Shown: positions 1 to 6,421, counted from the stretch's first letter. The stretch: 7,616 bases of DNA from Gammaproteobacteria bacterium (GCA_002401655.1 NVTT01000055.1:6367-13982); one strand, 5' to 3'. Program-made: numbers and translations. Notes: a model not told the origin generated them from the sequence alone.

Positions 1-585
1 CGTGCGGTGAATGCTGATGGTGAAGCGCCGGATTTAGGTATGTCGGTAGAAAAATATTATAACCCTCTTATTCGTAGAATAACGAATTTAAAAATGCCGG
101 TAATCTGCGCACTAAATGGCGTTGCAGCGGGAGCTGGAGCTAGCTTAGTGATGGCATGCGATATTGTTATCGCAGCTCGAAGTGCATCTTTTATTTTATC
201 CTTTGCTAAAGTCGGCTTAGTACCTGATTCAGGAAGTTCTTGGCATTTTACTCGCGCACTCGGTTTACCAAGAGCAAAAGCATTGGCTATGTTAGGTAAT
301 AAACTAAAAGCGGAACAAGCGGAACAATGGGGATTAATTTATCAGGTCGTTGATGATGAAAATCTGATGGATGAAGCAAATAAGTTATCCAGTCACTTGG
401 CAACGCAACCAACCGAAGCACTTGCTAATATAAAAGAGTTAATTCACACATCTTTTGATTACAGTCTTAATGAACAGTTAGAAAGAGAACGAAAAGCAAT
501 GCAACACCTTGGTCGAACACACGATTATAAAGAAGGTGTATCAGCCTTTATGGAAAAGCGTGAAGCTAAGTTCAAAGGTAAGTAA
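1..585 (+). CDS. paaG: PaaG, 2-(1,2-epoxy-1,2-dihydrophenyl)acetyl-CoA isomerase (5' end cut off by window)
   Basis: Crotonase-fold enzyme that turns the ring epoxide of phenylacetyl-CoA into the seven-membered oxepin-CoA, the step after PaaABCE. About 194 residues are visible of a family length near 262. The reading frame is open from base 1, so the GTG at 7 is an internal valine codon and not a start. The visible part begins just after the first oxyanion-hole region. The stretch APDLGMSVEKYYNPLIRR and the second oxyanion-hole segment NGVAAGAGAS match E. coli PaaG closely from memory. The aspartate of GLVPDSGSSW sits where PaaG has its catalytic Asp, which ordinary enoyl-CoA hydratases lack. 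The C-terminus DYKEGVSAFMEKREAKFKGK is typical of the family. The gene is followed after 15 bp by the GxxExxY insert. PaaG is favoured over PaaF because of the APDLGMSVE stretch and the Asp. Confidence 0.93.
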   Translation, partial: RAVNADGEAPDLGMSVEKYYNPLIRRITNLKMPVICALNGVAAGAGASLVMACDIVIAARSASFILSFAKVGLVPDSGSSWHFTRALGLPRAKALAMLGNKLKAEQAEQWGLIYQVVDDENLMDEANKLSSHLATQPTEALANIKELIHTSFDYSLNEQLERERKAMQHLGRTHDYKEGVSAFMEKREAKFKGK

Positions 586-604
586 AAAAGGCAAAAGACT
601 ATTT

Positions 605-641
605 ACCACAGAGGCACAGAGGCACAGAGATCTCAGAGGAA
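605..641 (+). repeat. Left inverted-repeat arm of the GxxExxY element
   Basis: This arm reads ACCACAGAGGCACAGAG, then a further GCACAGAGATCTCAGAGGAA. It equals the reverse complement of the right arm (1048-1076) except for one extra 8-bp unit GGCACAGA, so it holds three CACAGAG-type units where the right arm holds two. It includes the 8-bp palindrome GAGATCTC (627-634). Its inner end, AGAGGAA, also serves as the likely Shine-Dalgarno of the gene that follows. Confidence 0.9.
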
Positions 642-644
642 GAG
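635..644 (+). promoter_or_regulatory. Ribosome binding site of the GxxExxY gene, overlapping the repeat arm
   Basis: The purine-rich AGAGGAAGAG with core GAGGA lies about 8-9 bases before the ATG at 650. This decides the start: the open frame continues upstream to 509, but that extension only translates the repeat and the end of paaG in another frame. Confidence 0.6.
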
Positions 645-649
645 ATGAA

Positions 650-1033
650 ATGAATGAAACCAAAGATAGTAGTGTATTGACGGAAAAAATTATTGGTGCG
701 GCGATTGATGTACATAGGCAATTAGGTCCTGGATTATTGGAATCAGTATACGAAGAATGTTTATGTATAGAACTTGATAATAGAGGCTTAAAGTTTGATA
801 GACAAAAAGCTATTGGGCTTAGATATAAAAATAGGGAATTGGAAAATAAGTTAGTGTTAGATCTACTCGTTGAAAATAATGTAATTGTTGAATTAAAAGC
901 TGTTAAAAAACTGGAAGCAATACATGAAGCTCAACTGTTAACTTATCTAAAGCTAACAAATAATAAATATGGATTACTAATTAATTTTAACGTACAAGTT
1001 TTAAAAGATGGAATCAAGAGATTAGCAAATTAA
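650..1033 (+). CDS. GxxExxY family protein (PD-(D/E)XK-like fold, function unknown)
   Basis: A complete 127-residue protein of the GxxExxY family (Pfam PDDEXK_3 type). The naming motif is GLLESVY (residues 28-34), preceded by the family's usual AIDVHRQLGPG with His22. A nuclease-like pattern follows: Asp71 in LVLDLLVE, then Glu81-x-Lys83 in VIVELKA, then Gln95 in IHEAQLLTYLKL. The C-terminus GLLINFNVQVLKDGIKR is characteristic. Family members are predicted to resemble PD-(D/E)XK nucleases, but I know of no established role or substrate. No signal peptide or membrane segment is seen. It lies inside a metabolic operon, codirectional with it, between inverted repeats, and has no logical link to phenylacetate breakdown. 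The start at 650 is chosen for its Shine-Dalgarno and because the upstream extension (residues TTEAQRHRDLRGRDE and before) is translated repeat. Confidence 0.9.
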   Translation: MNETKDSSVLTEKIIGAAIDVHRQLGPGLLESVYEECLCIELDNRGLKFDRQKAIGLRYKNRELENKLVLDLLVENNVIVELKAVKKLEAIHEAQLLTYLKLTNNKYGLLINFNVQVLKDGIKRLAN

Positions 1034-1047
1034 ATATTTACCTTCTT

Positions 1048-1076
1048 TTCCTCTGAGATCTCTGTGCCTCTGTGGT
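1048..1076 (-). repeat. Right inverted-repeat arm of the GxxExxY element
   Basis: A 29-base arm whose reverse complement begins ACCACAGAGGCACAGAG and continues ATCTCAGAGGAA. It pairs with the left arm at 605-641, which carries one extra 8-bp unit. Over 1046-1081 it matches the right end of the second element (2386-2421) at 33 of 36 positions. It ends 28 bases before the paaJ start codon. Confidence 0.9.
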
Positions 1077-1090
1077 GAAAATTTGTTTTA

Positions 1091-1096
1091 AAAAGG
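1091..1096 (+). promoter_or_regulatory. Ribosome binding site deciding the paaJ start
   Basis: AAAAGG lies 8 bases before the ATG at 1105. This favours 1105 over the GTG at 1072, which falls inside the repeat arm and would add 11 residues absent from other PaaJ proteins. Confidence 0.6.
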
Positions 1097-1104
1097 TTTT
1101 AAGA

Positions 1105-2307
1105 ATGAAAAAAGTTTATATTTGTGACGCAATAAGAACACCAATCGGTCGATTCGGTGGTTCTTTATCGCGCGTTCGTGCTGATGATTTAGGTGCTATT
1201 CCAATCAAAGCATTAATGGATCGTAACCCTCAGGTTAATTGGAATGAAGTGGATGATCTTTATTTTGGTTGTGCTAATCAAGCGGGTGAAGATAATAGGA
1301 ATGTGGCTCGTATGAGTGGGTTATTAGCAGGCTTGCCTACTTCGGTTCCGGCGGTAACGATTAATCGTTTATGTGGATCTGGTATGGATGCCATTGGAAC
1401 TGCTGCGAGAGCGATAGCCTGTGGTGAACAATCAATGGCGATTGCTGGCGGTGTTGAACAAATGTCTCGTGCGCCTTTTGTTATGCCAAAAGCCGATGCA
1501 GCTTTTTCTCGCAAAGCAGAAATTTATGATACAACTATGGGGTGGCGTTTCGTTAATAAAAAAATGAAAGAAAAATTTGGCGTTGATAGCATGCCAGAAA
1601 CGGCGGAAAACGTTGCTGAGCAATTTAATGTCAGCCGTGAAGATCAAGATAAATTTGCTTGTAGAACACAAGCAAAAACTCAAAAAGCAGAGCAGGCAGG
1701 AATATTCGAAAAAGAAATTATTTCAGTCACGGTCAAGATCAATAGAAAAGAAACGAAAGAATTTTCAATGGATGAGCATCCTCGTCCAAGCACTTTAGAA
1801 GGATTGGCAAAACTTGGAACACCTTTTAAAAAAGAAGGATCAGTCACTGCTGGAAATGCTTCAGGAATCAATGATGGTGCCTGCGCTTTATTAGTGGCTA
1901 ACGAAGAACAAATTGAAAAGCAAAAGTTAACACCGATTGCACGAGTGGTCGGTATGGCGACTTCAGGATTAGAACCAAAAATTATGGGCTTTGGTCCAGT
2001 TGAAGCAACAAGAAAAGTATTAAAAAATGCAGGGCTAACGATAGAGGAAATGGATGTGATTGAATTAAATGAAGCATTCGCTGCACAAGGTTTAGCGGTA
2101 ATGAGAGAGTTAGGTTTGGCTGACGATGACAATCGGGTAAATCCAAATGGTGGTGCAATAGCATTAGGTCATCCGCTAGGAATGAGTGGTGCAAGATTAG
2201 TGATGACCGCTGGTTACGAGTTACAGAGAAATGGTGGTCAATACGCACTTTGTACAATGTGTATTGGTGTAGGTCAGGGCATTGCCATGATTATAGAAAA
2301 AGCTTAA
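1105..2307 (+). CDS. paaJ: PaaJ, 3-oxoadipyl-CoA / 3-oxo-5,6-dehydrosuberyl-CoA thiolase
   Basis: Thiolase of 400 residues, the usual length, that uses CoA to cleave 3-oxo-5,6-dehydrosuberyl-CoA and later 3-oxoadipyl-CoA to acetyl-CoA and succinyl-CoA. Catalytic residues are in place: the nucleophile Cys90 in NRLCGSG, His356 in [11 protein letters not shown] and Cys386 in [10 protein letters not shown]. Long stretches such as [16 protein letters not shown] and [11 protein letters not shown] match E. coli PaaJ from memory. PcaF of the beta-ketoadipate pathway is a very close relative with the same chemistry, so the name rests on the paa context. The start at 1105 ([16 protein letters not shown]) fits the family N-terminus. 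The gene is bracketed by two copies of the CACAGAG inverted-repeat family, 23 bp upstream and 10 bp downstream. Confidence 0.95.
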   Translation: MKKVYICDAIRTPIGRFGGSLSRVRADDLGAIPIKALMDRNPQVNWNEVDDLYFGCANQAGEDNRNVARMSGLLAGLPTSVPAVTINRLCGSGMDAIGTAARAIACGEQSMAIAGGVEQMSRAPFVMPKADAAFSRKAEIYDTTMGWRFVNKKMKEKFGVDSMPETAENVAEQFNVSREDQDKFACRTQAKTQKAEQAGIFEKEIISVTVKINRKETKEFSMDEHPRPSTLEGLAKLGTPFKKEGSVTAGNASGINDGACALLVANEEQIEKQKLTPIARVVGMATSGLEPKIMGFGPVEATRKVLKNAGLTIEEMDVIELNEAFAAQGLAVMRELGLADDDNRVNPNGGAIALGHPLGMSGARLVMTAGYELQRNGGQYALCTMCIGVGQGIAMIIEKA

Positions 2308-2321
2308 AGATAAAAAAATTT

Positions 2322-2338
2322 ACCACAGAGGCACAGAG
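2322..2338 (+). repeat. Left arm of the gene-less element
   Basis: The 17 bases ACCACAGAGGCACAGAG are identical to the start of the left arm at 605 and perfectly inverted at 2400-2416. A further degenerate CACAG unit follows at 2341. Confidence 0.9.
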
Positions 2339-2399
2339 AACACAGAAAGAGATAAAAAAGGGAAGGAACGTAGATTTCGTTTAGTTTTTCCTCTGATAA

Positions 2400-2416
2400 C
2401 TCTGTGCCTCTGTGGT
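2400..2416 (-). repeat. Right arm of the gene-less element
   Basis: Perfect reverse complement of 2322-2338. It is followed by GAAAA, exactly as in the right end at 1060-1081. Confidence 0.9.
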
Positions 2417-2458
2417 GAAAAGGTATTTATTCTTTTAAAAGATTGTTGGAGATATATT

Positions 2459-3415
2459 ATGCAAACAGTTAACGATGCAGAAGAACAATTAAAGTTCGAT
2501 CAACGAATTATTGACGAACAAAAGATCGAACCGACTGATTGGATGCCGGATGATTATCGGAAAAATTTGATTCGTCAAATGTCTCAGCATGCGCATTCAG
2601 AAGTGATTGGAATGCAGCCAGAAGGCAATTGGATTACTCGCGCTCCTACGCTGAGAAGAAAAGCGGTGCTACTTTCCAAAGTACAAGACGAAGGTGGTCA
2701 TGGTTTGTATTTATATAGTGCCACTGAATCACTTGGAATTACTCGTAGTAAACTGATCGAACTTTTACAAACCGGCGTTGCAAAATATGCATCTATATTT
2801 AACTATCCGACCTTGACTTGGGCTGATATGGGTGCAATCGGATGGCTTGTTGATGGTGCCGCTATTGTTAATCAAATATCTTTGCAACGAACTTCATATG
2901 GTCCTTATGCAAGGGCAATGATTAGGATTTGTAAGGAGGAAAGTTTTCATCAACGTCAAGGTTATGAAATCATGACCGTTTTAGCCAAAGGTTCAGTGGA
3001 ACAAAAAGAAATGGCACAAGACGCTATGAATAGAAACTGGTGGCCGTCATTAATGATGTTTGGCCCTCACGATAGTGACTCGGCTCATTCTGGAAAATCG
3101 ATGAAGTGGAAAATTAAACGGCAATCCAATGACTACCTTCGACAAAAATTTATCGACCAAACGGTTCCACAAATTGAAGCGTTAGGATTAGAAATGCCGG
3201 ATCCAGAATTAAAATGGAATGAAGATCGTGGCCATTATGATTCAGGTGAAATAAATTGGGAAGAGTTTTATCAAGTCATTAACGGAAGTGGGCCTTGCAA
3301 TTATCAAAGACTAAAACATCATAAGAAAGCACATAAAGATGGTGAGTGGGTTCGTACTGCGGTGAGAGCTTACCAGGAAAAACAGACTGCAAAAAATCAA
3401 ACCAACGTTGCTTAG
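2459..3415 (+). CDS. paaA: PaaA, catalytic subunit of phenylacetyl-CoA 1,2-epoxidase
   Basis: Diiron ferritin-like oxygenase subunit that epoxidises the aromatic ring of phenylacetyl-CoA using O2 and electrons from PaaE. It is 318 residues against about 309 in E. coli; the extra residues are at the N-terminus. Candidate diiron ligands by motif: Glu48 in HAHSE, Glu78 and His81 in VQDEGGHG (E. coli has EAGH), Asp132 in [11 protein letters not shown], and Glu161 and His164 in KEESFHQRQ. The blocks [25 protein letters not shown] (ASIFNYPTL) and MMFGPHDSD are PaaA signatures. A good Shine-Dalgarno (TTGGAG, ending 7 bases before the ATG) supports the start. It is the first of the compact paaABCD block and lies 37 bp after the gene-less repeat element. 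Confidence 0.97.
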   Translation: MQTVNDAEEQLKFDQRIIDEQKIEPTDWMPDDYRKNLIRQMSQHAHSEVIGMQPEGNWITRAPTLRRKAVLLSKVQDEGGHGLYLYSATESLGITRSKLIELLQTGVAKYASIFNYPTLTWADMGAIGWLVDGAAIVNQISLQRTSYGPYARAMIRICKEESFHQRQGYEIMTVLAKGSVEQKEMAQDAMNRNWWPSLMMFGPHDSDSAHSGKSMKWKIKRQSNDYLRQKFIDQTVPQIEALGLEMPDPELKWNEDRGHYDSGEINWEEFYQVINGSGPCNYQRLKHHKKAHKDGEWVRTAVRAYQEKQTAKNQTNVA

Positions 3416-3451
3416 GTATTCTTTAACCAGAATTCAGCGGGAGAGTAAATA

Positions 3452-3766
3452 ATGACTAGTGAAAATAATCAGCAATCAATCAATCAGGAACAGTTGGCCG
3501 TCTACGAAGTTTTTATTCGTTCAAATCGAGGGCTTGATCACAAACATGTCGGAAGTCTTCATGCGGAAAGTCCTGAACACGCTTTGATGTATGCGAGAGA
3601 TTGTTATTTAAGACGATCCGAAGGTGTTAGTGTTTGGGTAGTTAAATCAACCGACATCACAGCATCTCAAGAAGATGATATACCCAACTTTATCGATCCG
3701 ATGGATGATAAGCCCTATCGTCATGCGACCCATTATGTGTTGCCTGAAAATGTCACCAACATGTAA
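3452..3766 (+). CDS. paaB: PaaB, small subunit of phenylacetyl-CoA 1,2-epoxidase
   Basis: Small non-catalytic subunit of the PaaABCE complex, thought to bridge PaaAC units. It is 104 residues against about 95 in E. coli, with the extra length at the N-terminus (a Gln/Asn-rich MTSENNQQSINQEQ). The core YEVFIRSNRGLDHKHVGSLHA, the ARDCYLRRSEGVSVWVV block and the ending YRHATHYVLPENVTNM are diagnostic. GGGAG lies 8 bases before the ATG. It is separated from paaA by 36 bp and from paaC by 30 bp. Confidence 0.96.
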   Translation: MTSENNQQSINQEQLAVYEVFIRSNRGLDHKHVGSLHAESPEHALMYARDCYLRRSEGVSVWVVKSTDITASQEDDIPNFIDPMDDKPYRHATHYVLPENVTNM

Positions 3767-3796
3767 TTAAGAAAGCCAATCAAAAGAGCAATTGCA

Positions 3797-4558
3797 ATGA
3801 ATGATAAGCAACAAAATACAATTCGTTTTCTCATCGGATTAGGCGATGATTCGGTAGTGCTCAGTCATCGTTTATCAGAATGGTGTAGCAACGCACCTTA
3901 TTTAGAAGAGGATATTGCACTGTCGAATATCGCATTAGACTATATCGGTAGAGCAAGAATGTTTTATCAATACGCTGTGGAATTGGAAGGCAATAAACGC
4001 ACAGAAGATGATATCGCTTATCTAAGAAACGAACGCCAATATACCAACTTATTAATTCACGAACTTCCGATTAATGACTTTGCCTTTACTATGGTAAGAC
4101 AATATTTTCTCGACGTATTTTACTGCGAATATCTTAAGTTATTATGTGATTCTAGTGATGAGCAGATATCAGCAATAGCGAATAAAGCAGTCAAAGAAAG
4201 CCGATATCATTTAAAACGTAGCCAACCGTGGATAACACAATTAGCAGAAGGCACAAGTGAAAGTAAAGAAAGAATTCAGCTGGCATTAGATGAATTAGAA
4301 AACTTTGTTGGCGAAATGTTTTTAATGGAAGACTGGGAGCTAATGTTAGTAGATTCAGGAATTGCAGTTGATAGAAAAAATTTGGAAGCAAATTGGAATT
4401 CAGAAGTACAGGCATTCTTAAATAAATCTGAAATGTGTTTTCCTGATAGCCAATTACAAATTCGTGGTGGACGCAATGGCATTCATACAGAACATTTAGG
4501 TCATATGCTAAGTGAGATGCAATATATTCAGAGAAGTATGCCGGGGCTTGAATGGTAA
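3797..4558 (+). CDS. paaC: PaaC, structural subunit of phenylacetyl-CoA 1,2-epoxidase
   Basis: Ferritin-like partner of PaaA, 253 residues against about 248 in E. coli. PaaC stabilises the catalytic subunit and does not itself carry the active diiron site. Matching blocks include LGDDSVVLSHRLSEWC, IALSNIALDYIGRARMF, NERQYTNLL, RQYFLDVFYCEY, KESRYHLKRSQPW and the C-terminus GIHTEHLGHMLSEMQYIQRSMPG. The Shine-Dalgarno is weak (AAGAGC region), so translation may be coupled to paaB, 30 bp upstream. Confidence 0.96.
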   Translation: MNDKQQNTIRFLIGLGDDSVVLSHRLSEWCSNAPYLEEDIALSNIALDYIGRARMFYQYAVELEGNKRTEDDIAYLRNERQYTNLLIHELPINDFAFTMVRQYFLDVFYCEYLKLLCDSSDEQISAIANKAVKESRYHLKRSQPWITQLAEGTSESKERIQLALDELENFVGEMFLMEDWELMLVDSGIAVDRKNLEANWNSEVQAFLNKSEMCFPDSQLQIRGGRNGIHTEHLGHMLSEMQYIQRSMPGLEW

Positions 4559-4588
4559 AAATTTTTCGTCTTTTAAGACTCAATTGAT

Positions 4589-5101
4589 ATGAATGATGTT
4601 ATTTCCATAGTTACACCAGAATTTGCGAGTCGTAAAGCTTATAGAAATGCTTCAGTCATTCCTGCTCTATGGGATATTTTGGATAATGTGTTTGACCCAG
4701 AATTGCCGGGCTTAACGATATGGGATCTTGGAATATTGCAGGACGTTAGCGAAAAAAATGATGCTGTTTTAGTTACAGTGACGCCTACTTATAGCGGTTG
4801 TCCCGCAGTTGATACAATCATCACAGATATAGAAACCGAATTATTTAAGTTCGGGCATAAAAAAGTTGAAGTAAAGGTGACGTTATCTCCGGCATGGACG
4901 ACAGATATGATGTCACCGACAGGAAAAGCACATTTAAAAAGTATACAAATTGCTCCGCCGGAAAAAAATGATCGCGTTTGTTGCCCCGTTTGTGAAAGCG
5001 AAAACACAAAAGTATTAAGCCAGTTTGGATCGACCTCTTGTAAGTCGTTATACCAGTGCAATGACTGCTTTGAAGCATTTGATTATTTTAAACATTTTTA
5101 A
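4589..5101 (+). CDS. paaD: PaaD, MIP18/DUF59-family factor of the phenylacetyl-CoA epoxidase
   Basis: A 170-residue protein (E. coli about 165), required for phenylacetate growth and thought to help assemble the iron centres of the epoxidase system. The N-terminal MIP18/DUF59 domain (roughly residues 25-110) shows DPELPGLTIWDLG and the conserved Cys71 in TPTYSGCPA, then LSPAWTTDMMSPTGK. The C-terminal zinc-ribbon-like part has Cys132-x2-Cys135 and Cys157-x2-Cys160, plus Cys131 and Cys151, ending EAFDYFKHF. The start at 4589 lacks a recognisable Shine-Dalgarno, so reinitiation after paaC (30 bp upstream) is plausible. The stop codon overlaps the first base or two of the downstream C/G-block repeat. 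Confidence 0.95.
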   Translation: MNDVISIVTPEFASRKAYRNASVIPALWDILDNVFDPELPGLTIWDLGILQDVSEKNDAVLVTVTPTYSGCPAVDTIITDIETELFKFGHKKVEVKVTLSPAWTTDMMSPTGKAHLKSIQIAPPEKNDRVCCPVCESENTKVLSQFGSTSCKSLYQCNDCFEAFDYFKHF

Positions 5102-5134
5102 ATCTCCCCTAGCCCCTCTTCGCAAAGAGGGGAA
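5100..5134 (+). repeat. C/G-block hairpin repeat, copy A
   Basis: Begins AAATCTCCCCTAGCCCC and contains a perfect 8-bp stem, CCCCTCTT (5113-5120) and AAGAGGGG (5125-5132), closed by the loop CGCA. It overlaps the paaD stop codon. It is related to copy C in the same orientation and to copy B in the opposite orientation. An A-run, not a T-run, follows, so it is not a Rho-independent terminator for the operon strand. Confidence 0.85.
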
Positions 5135-5167
5135 CAAAAAAATAATGGGAGATGAAGGAAGTATTAC

Positions 5168-5201
5168 CTCCCCCTTTGCGAAGGGGGATTGAGGGGGATT
5201 T
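5168..5201 (-). repeat. C/G-block hairpin repeat, copy B (inverted)
   Basis: Its reverse complement starts AAATCCCCCTCAATCCCCC and aligns with copy A. Its hairpin is a perfect 7-bp stem, CCCCCTT (5170-5176) and AAGGGGG (5181-5187), with loop TGCG. Copies A and B face each other across about 33 bases, giving a paired layout like bacterial interspersed palindromic elements. Confidence 0.85.
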
Positions 5202-5247
5202 GAGTTTGTTAATAACATTCAGAATCCTCACTACTAATTGAGATTGT

Positions 5248-5282
5248 AAATCTGCCCTAGCCCCTCTGCGAAAATAGGGGAA
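5248..5282 (+). repeat. C/G-block hairpin repeat, copy C (decayed)
   Basis: AAATCTGCCCTAGCCCCTCT aligns with copy A (AAATCTCCCCTAGCCCCTCT), with one substitution over these 20 bases. The hairpin is damaged: only CCCCT (5261-5265) and AGGGG (5276-5280) still pair. It lies 28 bases before the paaE start. The bases between copies B and C (5202-5247) show no gene and no convincing promoter. Confidence 0.8.
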
Positions 5283-5297
5283 TGAAAAAAGCTATAT

Positions 5298-5302
5298 AAA
5301 GG
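5298..5302 (+). promoter_or_regulatory. Ribosome binding site deciding the paaE start
   Basis: AAAGG is only 2 bases before the ATG at 5305 but 8 bases before the ATG at 5311. This favours the second ATG, which also gives the better family N-terminus (MSTDFHPL). Confidence 0.6.
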
Positions 5303-5310
5303 TAATGAAT

Positions 5311-6399
5311 ATGAGCACCGATTTTCACCCATTAAAAATATCAGCCGTTGATAGACTGACCAAGGATTCGGTAGCGATAGATTTTCTTGTTCCTGAAGAA
5401 CTAAAAGCAAAATTTGAATATAAGCAAGGTCAGCATTTAACTGTAAAAGCAGAGATTAATGGTCAGGACATTCGACGATCTTATTCAATTTGTACCAGTG
5501 CTACTAGCCAAGCCCTAAGAGTTGGTATTAAAGCGATAGAAAATGGCATTTTTTCAAACTATGCCAATAAAGAATTAAAAAAAGGTATGACACTTGAAGT
5601 GATGCCACCACAAGGACATTTCTATTCCGAATTATCCAGCGAGTCTAATAAACAATATTTATTGATAGCCGTAGGAAGTGGGATTACACCGATACTGTCG
5701 CAGATAGAAACGATTCTTGAATGCGAACCAAACTCTCAAATAACGTTACTCTATGGTAATAAAAGAACACCTTTAATGATGTTTAGAGAGCATATTTGTT
5801 TCTTGAAAAATCAATATATGGGTCGTCTTAAAATATTTAATTTTTTCACCAAGGAAGAAAATGATGCTGTTATCTTAAATGGTCGTATTAGCGCTCAAAA
5901 AATAGTTGATTTAGATCAAGCTCGAATGATTCGTATTAAAGAGTTTAATGATGTGTTTGTTTGCGGTCCCGAAACAATGACATTAGAAATCGCCAAGGCA
6001 TTTAAATCTTGGGGCTATGATGATTCGCATATCCATTATGAATTATTTTTCTCTGGAGCCGCCGCTGAATTAGCGGAAAAAACGCAAGCGGAAAGAGCAA
6101 AAAAATATGGCCTTAAAACTTCCAGCGTTTCAGTGAAAGTCGCTGGTAGAAAAGTATTAATGGATCTTGAAATGGGGGGAGATAATATTCTTGATGCTGC
6201 CATTGAGAATGGCGCGGATTTACCATTTTCTTGTAAAGCTGGCGTATGTGCTACTTGTAAAGCCAAGGTAATAAAAGGTAAAGTGGAAATGGATATGAAT
6301 CATTCTTTGACGGAGCAAGAGCTTGCCGACGGTATGATCTTAACCTGTCAAGCACATCCTGTTAGTGATGAAGTTGAAATTGATTTTGACTTCAGTTAG
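5311..6399 (+). CDS. paaE: PaaE, NAD(P)H-dependent flavin/2Fe-2S reductase of the phenylacetyl-CoA epoxidase
   Basis: Electron donor of the epoxidase complex, passing electrons from NADPH through FAD and a 2Fe-2S cluster to PaaA. It is 362 residues (364 if the ATG at 5305 is used), near the family norm. Domain order: FAD-binding barrel with RRSYSIC (Arg56, Tyr58, Ser59), nucleotide-binding domain with AVGSGITPIL and the CGPETM block, and a C-terminal plant-type ferredoxin domain with Cys308, Cys313, Cys316 (CKAGVCATC) and Cys346 (LTCQAHP). It matches E. coli PaaE in MTLEVMPPQGHF and ADLPFSCKAGVCATC. It is called PaaK in some other nomenclatures. The repeat-filled gap separates it from paaD. 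Whether it is cotranscribed with paaABCD is not clear from the sequence. Confidence 0.95.
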   Translation: MSTDFHPLKISAVDRLTKDSVAIDFLVPEELKAKFEYKQGQHLTVKAEINGQDIRRSYSICTSATSQALRVGIKAIENGIFSNYANKELKKGMTLEVMPPQGHFYSELSSESNKQYLLIAVGSGITPILSQIETILECEPNSQITLLYGNKRTPLMMFREHICFLKNQYMGRLKIFNFFTKEENDAVILNGRISAQKIVDLDQARMIRIKEFNDVFVCGPETMTLEIAKAFKSWGYDDSHIHYELFFSGAAAELAEKTQAERAKKYGLKTSSVSVKVAGRKVLMDLEMGGDNILDAAIENGADLPFSCKAGVCATCKAKVIKGKVEMDMNHSLTEQELADGMILTCQAHPVSDEVEIDFDFS

Positions 6400-6421
6400 A
6401 CCTGAATTTTAGTCCATTATT

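Larger units (their letters stand above)
601..1081 (+). mobile_element. Putative inverted-repeat element carrying a GxxExxY gene
   Basis: A 481-bp unit whose ends share the inverted sequence ACCACAGAGGCACAGAG (left arm from 605, right arm ending at 1076) and which contains one complete gene. The limits are set by comparison with the related unit at 2318-2421: both begin ATTTACCACAG and both end CTGTGGTGAAAA. It sits in the paaG-paaJ gap, where an uninterrupted paa operon would have only a few tens of bases. Hand counts give about 29% G+C over 721-900 against about 43% over two 60-base samples of paaJ, consistent with a foreign origin, although paaX is also locally A+T-rich. There is no transposase and no clear target-site duplication, so mobility is an inference from the repeated structure. 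Confidence 0.6.
2318..2421 (+). mobile_element. Gene-less MITE-like relative of the CACAGAG inverted-repeat element
   Basis: A 104-bp unit with the same ends as the GxxExxY element. Its first 21 bases are identical to 601-621, and its last 36 (2386-2421) match 1046-1081 at 33 positions. The terminal arms ACCACAGAGGCACAGAG (2322-2338) and their complement (2400-2416) form a perfect 17-bp inverted repeat. The interior of about 60 bases holds no start codon or gene. The internal GAAAGAGATAAAA resembles the GGAAGAGATGAAA just before the ATG in the larger element, which fits an internal deletion derivative or a non-autonomous copy. In RNA the arms could form a long hairpin between paaJ and paaA. 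No U-run follows directly, so it is not a typical terminator. Confidence 0.65.

Noticed and set aside
605..641. CACAGAGG tandem units as a CRISPR array
   Set aside because: The units are 8 bp, directly adjacent, with no spacers, and form inverted arms around a gene.
1072..1104. Upstream GTG start for paaJ
   Set aside because: It falls inside the repeat arm, adds 11 residues not found in PaaJ homologs, and the ATG at 1105 has its own Shine-Dalgarno.
1278..2257. Several minus-strand and alternative-frame open frames within paaJ
   Set aside because: They lie wholly inside a gene with full thiolase conservation, have no recognisable domains and no ribosome binding site, and are antisense or frame shadows.
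2431..2442. 12-bp perfect palindrome TCTTTTAAAAGA before the paaA ribosome binding site, considered as a PaaX operator
   Set aside because: Such A/T palindromes are expected by chance in this composition, it does not resemble the PaaX operator as I remember it, and a similar but imperfect one (4568-4579) occurs before paaD.
4191..5078. Minus-strand open frames over paaC and paaD
   Set aside because: They are antisense to well-conserved genes and resemble no known protein.
5113..5187. Hairpins of copies A and B as Rho-independent terminators
   Set aside because: No T-run follows either stem on the operon strand, and the same sequence recurs as a dispersed repeat.
5238..5299. Possible promoter for paaE (TTGAGA at 5238, TATAAA at 5294)
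   Set aside because: The two boxes are about 50 bases apart, and neither has a partner at 16-18 bp spacing.
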